Shown: piece by piece, positions 59,669 through 64,000 of the stretch
Layout: the number at the start of each line of letters is the position of its first letter
Numbering within the stretch: position 1 is the first letter of the stretch
From: a virus
Direction: 5' to 3' (one strand)
Length of the DNA stretch: 64,000 bases
Virus record (IMG/VR): IMGVR_UViG_3300028197_001024
Span: 1-64,000 of that record
Made by a program: the position numbers and the translations under genes
Notes under the pieces: model-generated
What the model saw: only the letters and a program-made list of their open reading frames with translations
Told to the model about the DNA's origin: nothing
Database searches by the model: none

Positions 59669-62600
59669 ATGGCTGCTGTAACTCTTAAAGATTTAATGGA
59701 TCCTCTATCAAAAATAGAGGCTGCTGCAAAAGAGACTAATGAAAAATTAGATGCTCTTATTGCAGTTTCTGGTAGTAGTAACTCTGGTGGTGGATTAGAT
59801 GCCGCTATTGTAGCTCAATTAACAGCACAAACAGATTTATTAACTGCTATTGAAGCAAACACATCCAGAAATCCTTTAGGCGGAATGTTTAGTAAAAAAG
59901 GTGGTGGTGCTAAGAAAAGTAATGCTGGTGCTACATTAGAAGATTTAGGTCTTGGTGCAAAAATAACAGCCAAAGCAATGATGCTATGGTTATTAGTACC
60001 AAAGAAAGCTTTAGGTAAATTTAAAGGTTTTGTAGTAGATACACTTGAGGCCTTTGAAGGTATAAAACCTAAAAAAGTAAAAGCAGGTGCTGATGCTCTT
60101 GCTGTTGCTTCTGGTGCTGCAATGATATCTGCAAAGGCATTAATGATTTGGGCTTTTGTACCTGAATCAGCTATTGATAAATTTACAGCTTATATAACAA
60201 AATTAGATAAAGCTTTATCTAAGACTACACCTAAAAAGGCTAAGAAAGGTGCAGAGACTTTAGGTATGATGGGGGATGCACTTTTAAAATTTGCAAAAGG
60301 ATTAGCTTTAGCTGCAATATTAGTTCCATTAGGTTTAATAGCAATACCGTTCTTATTATTAGCCGTGACTGCCGTTGGTGGTATTATGGCTCTAATAGGT
60401 GGTAAGAAATTTTCTCAAAGAATAGGTAGAGGAGCAAGGACTTTAGATAAAGTAGGAGATGCATTAAAATCTTTTGCAATAGGAATCGGTTTATTTGCAC
60501 TTTCTACAATGTTTATTATATTAGCTCCACCTATTTTAATAGGAATGGTTGCTTCGTTGGTATTAATACCTGGTGCGATTGCAATCTTAGGTGGTAAGAA
60601 AATGTCTAAAAGAATCAGAAGAGGTGCATTAGGTCTCGCAATTTTAGGTGTAGCATTAATACCTTTTGCTTTAGGTTTAGCAATCTTTTCAATGGCTACA
60701 AAAGGTAATGGTATTGGTGATGTTCTTATTCAAGGTGCTACAATATTAGCAATTGGCGTATCTGCTGCCTTAGTTGGAAAATTTGGAATATCTAATATTT
60801 TACAAGGTGCATTAGCATTAGCAGTTAACGGTTTAGGGTTAATGGTATTTAGTTTAGGATATACCCCATTTGCTGAATCAACAAAAGGGTTAGGATTAAC
60901 TGATATATTAGTACAATCTGGAATATTAATTGCAATAGGTGGAATTATGGCATTAGCAGGATTAGCTGTTGCTGCAACTGCAGGTGCTGCGTTACTAGGT
61001 CCTGCATTATATGCAGCTGCTGGTTTAGCATTACAGGAATTAGCACCTGGTTTAATTGCAATGAAAAAGGTAGACTATAAGAAAAAAGATGCGGAAGACT
61101 TGTCATTTACATTAGGTGCTGTTGCTGCTGCGTTTTCAGGAGTAGATCCTGAGGCTGGTTTCTTATCTAATATAGGTAATGTATTTAGTAGAGTTGTACA
61201 AAGTGGGACTGGTTTAGCTGCAGCTGCTATGTATGGAGCTGCTGGGTTAGCATTACAAGAATTATCAAAAGGTCTAACTAAATTTAAGGCTATAGGATTT
61301 ACTGAAGAAGATTCAAAAGAACTTGCTGTTGCGTTAGGTTCTGTTAGTGGAGCCTTTGCCCAGGCCGGTGGGGAACCTGCAAGCCCTGGTGGATTATTTG
61401 GTGCAGTATTTGGAAATACATTTAGCCCTAATGCTACAGAGAGAGGTATTGATTCTGTAATGGATTCTGGTAAAGCTCTTGCTTCTATAGTTGATGGTCT
61501 TGCTTCATTTTTAGATCTTAAGAAAAAATATAAATTAGATGCAGCTGCATTTCAAGAAGGTGGATTCTTAGCTGTATCAATCGCAGATACATTAGGTTTC
61601 TTAAGTAAAGCTTTTGCTTCTATCGGTGGAATGGAAACCGAGGATTCCTGGGGTCCGTTTAAATGGGATGAGAATAAAGTTGAAAAAGGTATTGATGCAG
61701 TTAAAGGTTCAGGTAAAGCATTAGCTGATATAACTACAGGGTTAAAATCATTCTTGGATTTACAACAAAATTATGGATTAACTTCTGAATCTTTCAAAGA
61801 AGGCGGATTCCTACAAACGGCAGTAGTAGATACTTTAGGATTTGTTAGTAAAGCCTTTGGTACAATTGGCGGAATGGAAGTACAAGACGGTTGGGGTCCA
61901 TTTAGTTGGGATGAGAATGTGGTAGAGAAAGGAGTTGATGCTGTTAAAGGCGCAGGCCAAGAACTTACTAATATTGCAACAGGATTAAAAACATTCCAAG
62001 AGCTGGTAGAAAAAGAAATTGACTTTAAACCTGGTGGTAAACTTGCAAACGCTGTTACTAATTCACTATCATTTGTATCAACTGCATTTAGTGCGATTGG
62101 AGGAATGGAAGAATCAGATGGATGGTTTATATTTTCATGGGATGAAAACTCTGTAGAGAAAGGTATTGATGCTGTAAAAGGAGCTGGTGCAGAACTTAGT
62201 AATATTGCAAACGGATTAAAAACATTCGCGGATATGTCTACAACAGTTGACTTCAGTAAAAAAGGTAAACTTGCTACTGCGGTTAAAAATGCCCTATCAT
62301 TTGTAGGTAGCGCATTTATGAAAATTGGTGGAATGGAAGAGACTGATGGTAATTGGTTATTTTCTTGGGATGAAAACTTAGTACAAAAAGGTATTGAAAA
62401 TGTAGATGGTGCTGGTGCTGCATTAACTGATATTGCTAAAGGTTTACAATCATTTGCAGATTTAGAAAATCCTGGAGCCATAGCACAAGGCATTGAATCT
62501 ATATTTACCTCTATAGGTGATACATTTGCTAAGTATTATAAAGACACCGCATTCCGAACTGACTTAGATCATATGCAAGGATTTATTACAGAATTATCTA

Positions 62601-62995
62601 CTTATGCACAAGATGGGTCATTGGCAAAAGCCGCAACGGATATTCAATCAATCTCTAATGCTGTTAATTCTATTGATTCTATGAAAGCTGAATCATTTGC
62701 AAATCTATTTAAAGGCGCAGGCGAATTAAGTTCTAATAAAAGAGCATATTCTGCATTAGCTGATGCGGTCGAAGAGATAAGAGATATTTTAGGTAGCCAA
62801 GGTTCAAGTATTGGTGATGCCGTTGGTGGTGCTATTAGTAATGCATTCGGTGGAGGTGGAGATGAAAAGAAATCAACAAACAGTAATGGTGGAATAAACA
62901 AATCAATGAATAAAATCAATTCTACATTATCTCAGTTAAATACTACAATGAAATCATTACCTGTATCCATATCTAATTTAATACCTGATGATTAA
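59669..62995 (+). CDS. Tail tape measure protein
   Basis: A 1108-aa protein, far longer than T4 gp29 (590). The N-terminus is helical (SKIEAAAKETNEKLDALIAV). Residues ~95-480 have several hydrophobic helices (LGLIAIPFLLLAVTAVGGIM; FIILAPPILIGMVASLVLI), typical of tape measures that insert in the membrane. Residues ~590-930 carry five ~76-81-residue repeats containing SxAFxxIGGME and FSWDEN. A Gly-rich linker and a helical tail end it. It sets tail length and may form the DNA channel. Position after the hub gene fits. Confidence 0.85.
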   Translation: MAAVTLKDLMDPLSKIEAAAKETNEKLDALIAVSGSSNSGGGLDAAIVAQLTAQTDLLTAIEANTSRNPLGGMFSKKGGGAKKSNAGATLEDLGLGAKITAKAMMLWLLVPKKALGKFKGFVVDTLEAFEGIKPKKVKAGADALAVASGAAMISAKALMIWAFVPESAIDKFTAYITKLDKALSKTTPKKAKKGAETLGMMGDALLKFAKGLALAAILVPLGLIAIPFLLLAVTAVGGIMALIGGKKFSQRIGRGARTLDKVGDALKSFAIGIGLFALSTMFIILAPPILIGMVASLVLIPGAIAILGGKKMSKRIRRGALGLAILGVALIPFALGLAIFSMATKGNGIGDVLIQGATILAIGVSAALVGKFGISNILQGALALAVNGLGLMVFSLGYTPFAESTKGLGLTDILVQSGILIAIGGIMALAGLAVAATAGAALLGPALYAAAGLALQELAPGLIAMKKVDYKKKDAEDLSFTLGAVAAAFSGVDPEAGFLSNIGNVFSRVVQSGTGLAAAAMYGAAGLALQELSKGLTKFKAIGFTEEDSKELAVALGSVSGAFAQAGGEPASPGGLFGAVFGNTFSPNATERGIDSVMDSGKALASIVDGLASFLDLKKKYKLDAAAFQEGGFLAVSIADTLGFLSKAFASIGGMETEDSWGPFKWDENKVEKGIDAVKGSGKALADITTGLKSFLDLQQNYGLTSESFKEGGFLQTAVVDTLGFVSKAFGTIGGMEVQDGWGPFSWDENVVEKGVDAVKGAGQELTNIATGLKTFQELVEKEIDFKPGGKLANAVTNSLSFVSTAFSAIGGMEESDGWFIFSWDENSVEKGIDAVKGAGAELSNIANGLKTFADMSTTVDFSKKGKLATAVKNALSFVGSAFMKIGGMEETDGNWLFSWDENLVQKGIENVDGAGAALTDIAKGLQSFADLENPGAIAQGIESIFTSIGDTFAKYYKDTAFRTDLDHMQGFITELSTYAQDGSLAKAATDIQSISNAVNSIDSMKAESFANLFKGAGELSSNKRAYSALADAVEEIRDILGSQGSSIGDAVGGAISNAFGGGGDEKKSTNSNGGINKSMNKINSTLSQLNTTMKSLPVSISNLIPDD
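61439..62470 (+). repeat. Five protein-level repeats of 76-81 residues in the tape measure
   Basis: Units begin at 61439, 61682, 61925, 62156 and 62384, spaced 243, 243, 231 and 228 bases. Each starts (V)EKGIDAVKGxGxxL and includes TLGF(V/L)SKAF or similar, IGGME and WDEN. The fifth is incomplete. DNA identity is only moderate, so these are old duplications. Confidence 0.85.
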
Positions 62996-63091
62996 TAACA
63001 ATCATTTTATAAAATCTTAAAACCTTTTTACTTTTTAGCTATATAAAATATAACAGAGAGATTCTGAAATAGTATAGTTTAAAAGTATAAT

Positions 63092-63889
63092 ATGGAAAAT
63101 GTAAAAAACATAGTTTGGTTTGACTTAGAAACCACAGGAGTAAACACAAGTAGCGATAGAATTATCGAGATCGCAATGATAAAAACCGATTCTGAAGGAA
63201 ATGAAATAGATTCTTTTCAGTCATTAGTTAATCCCGGCCCAGATGCAGTTATGAGAGAAGAAGCTCAGGACAAGCATGGCATATCACCAGAACAATTAAA
63301 AGATGCACCACAATTTGATTTAATAGCAAAAGAAGTTTTAGACTTTATTGATGATAGTGACTTAGGTGGATATAACGCACTTTACTTTGATGTACCAATG
63401 CTCGTAGAGGAATTTATGAGAAGTGGTATTGCATTCTCGCATCGCCAAAGAGCTGTAGTAGATCCTTTTTTAATTTATTCAAAATATGAACGTAGAGATT
63501 TAAGTACTGCATATAAAAAATATACAGGAAAAGATTTAGAAGGTGCTCATAGAGCCGACGTTGATATCCGTGCAACAATGGAAATATTCCAAAAACAAAA
63601 AGAACTTTATGATATGCCTACAACAGCAAAAGAAATTGATGATGTAGTAAATGAATCAAGAAAAGATCAAGTAGACCTTAGTGGTAAATATAAATTTGCT
63701 GAAATAAACGGTAAACGAGAAATTGTATTTAACTTTGGTAAAAACAAAGGCAAACCGTTTAAAGAAGTTTATGAAACGGATGCAAGGTATATTCAATGGA
63801 TTATTGATAAGGGTGAATTCTCAAAAGAGGTAAAAATTATATCTCGTAAACTCTTAGAGAAAATGAGAGCAGAAAACCCTGTTTTGTAA
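63092..63889 (+). CDS. DnaQ-like 3'-5' exonuclease
   Basis: A 265-aa DEDDh exonuclease. FDLETTG (ExoI), GYNALYFDVPML (ExoII) and HRADVDIRAT (ExoIII) supply the four acids and His. The C-terminal ~80 residues, FNFGKNKGKPFKEV and YIQWIIDKGEFS, match the small domain attached to bacterial Pol III epsilon/ExoX-like proteins. It may trim 3' ends or degrade host DNA, or add proofreading to the phage polymerase, which has its own exonuclease. A 96-base gap with TATATAAAATATAAC precedes it. Confidence 0.85.
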   Translation: MENVKNIVWFDLETTGVNTSSDRIIEIAMIKTDSEGNEIDSFQSLVNPGPDAVMREEAQDKHGISPEQLKDAPQFDLIAKEVLDFIDDSDLGGYNALYFDVPMLVEEFMRSGIAFSHRQRAVVDPFLIYSKYERRDLSTAYKKYTGKDLEGAHRADVDIRATMEIFQKQKELYDMPTTAKEIDDVVNESRKDQVDLSGKYKFAEINGKREIVFNFGKNKGKPFKEVYETDARYIQWIIDKGEFSKEVKIISRKLLEKMRAENPVL

Positions 63890-63959
63890 ATTGTTAATAA
63901 CTTTTAGAAAAAAGATCTCATTTTATTTTCAATTCCCAATTAAATTTATTATATTTATA
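63888..63959 (+). promoter_or_regulatory. Composite upstream block, copy 2
   Basis: AAATTGTTAATAACTTTT (63888-63905), TTCCCAATT (63933-63941) and TTTATTATATTTATA (63945-63959). The last two are separated by exactly three bases, as in the copy at 2905. It begins inside the stop codon of the exonuclease gene. Confidence 0.55.
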
Positions 63960-63981
63960 ATATAATTAAACAATACGGAAT

Positions 63982-64000
63982 ATGTCTAAATATCAAGAAC
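63982..64000 (+). CDS. Start of a gene cut by the window edge
   Basis: ATG followed by codons for SKYQE at the right edge, 32 bases after the start of the TATATTTA box. Both the promoter-like block and the CGGAA-T-ATG leader resemble those of the sigma gene (CGGAAAC-ATG), so the product is probably an early protein. No function can be read. Confidence 0.45.

Noticed and set aside
61771-62493. Minus-strand frame of 240 codons
   Set aside because: It lies wholly antisense to the tape measure repeats and its composition (Ser/Pro/Phe-rich) is that of an antisense shadow.
1-64000. Prophage or integrative element
   Set aside because: No integrase, excisionase, repressor or attachment-site repeat seen; gene content is that of a virulent T4-like phage.
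1-64000. tRNA genes
   Set aside because: No cloverleaf with a GGTTCRANNCC-type T-arm was noticed and no gap is large enough apart from short leaders; a tRNA search program would be needed to exclude them fully.

Overview
The window is a piece of a strongly AT-rich, T4-like myovirus genome. Recognisable T4-type proteins include the portal (gp20), prohead protease (gp21), major capsid protein (gp23), both terminase subunits (gp16/gp17), sheath and tube (gp18/gp19), a head-completion nuclease (gp4), late sigma factor (gp55), sliding clamp and clamp loader (gp45/gp44, probably gp62), gp41 helicase, UvsX, gp46/gp47, an RNase H-type exonuclease and a family B DNA polymerase. The host is probably a member of the Bacteroidota. 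Start codons sit behind A-rich leaders without Shine-Dalgarno sequences. A 58-aa histone H1-like protein of a type common in that phylum is present. A phage sigma-70 factor carries the FGIGxxEM signature I recall from Bacteroidota RpoD. All genes but one (44687-45472) are on the + strand, and there is no gene-free gap above 300 bases. I saw no tRNA, integrase or CRISPR array.

Layout. 1-2.9 kb: the C-terminal part of a collagen-like fibre protein and small accessory proteins. 3.0-9.8 kb: sigma factor, possible HNH protein, Fpg-type glycosylase, dUTPase, the N-terminal half of DNA polymerase, and ribonucleotide reductase NrdB/NrdA. 9.8-22.3 kb: a tightly packed sugar and glycan cassette. It holds KdsA, a WbpM/PglF-like dehydratase, a GNAT-WbqC fusion, a PglE-like aminotransferase, several glycosyltransferases, a HAD phosphatase + kinase + nucleotidyltransferase trio, a GT-B-like protein, an epimerase and a cytosine-C5 methyltransferase. 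22.4-32.9 kb: replication and recombination genes (gp45, C-terminal half of polymerase, UvsX, gp41, gp47, gp46) with a beta-propeller/TPR protein and an FkbM-like methyltransferase among them. 33-44.7 kb: tail terminator-like protein, large virion-type proteins, gp55, gp4, gp20, a gp21-scaffold fusion and gp23. 44.7-49.3 kb: the lone minus-strand gene, clamp loader subunits, RNase H-like exonuclease and a holin-like protein. 49.3-63 kb: structural protein, gp16, a GroES-like protein, gp17, gp18, gp19, a GIY-YIG protein, baseplate hub protein and tape measure. 63-64 kb: a DnaQ-like exonuclease and the start of a further gene.

The genes fit a virulent phage that makes its own dNTPs (NrdAB, dUTPase), replisome and recombination machinery, redirects transcription with two sigma-like factors, and carries an unusually large glycan toolkit. 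Three recurring upstream motif classes match this: TTATATTTA boxes before early-looking genes, (C)TATATAATAATAAA-type leaders before replication genes, and GAATATATAAA 25-38 bases before virion genes. The points most worth a second look are: the polymerase split into halves 16.4 kb apart on either side of the glycan cassette; the protease-scaffold fusion with 14-residue repeats and a possible internal start; a GC-rich structured patch at an apparent +1 frameshift in the baseplate hub gene; a GroES-like gene wedged between the terminase genes; and the bacillosamine-like sugar pathway.
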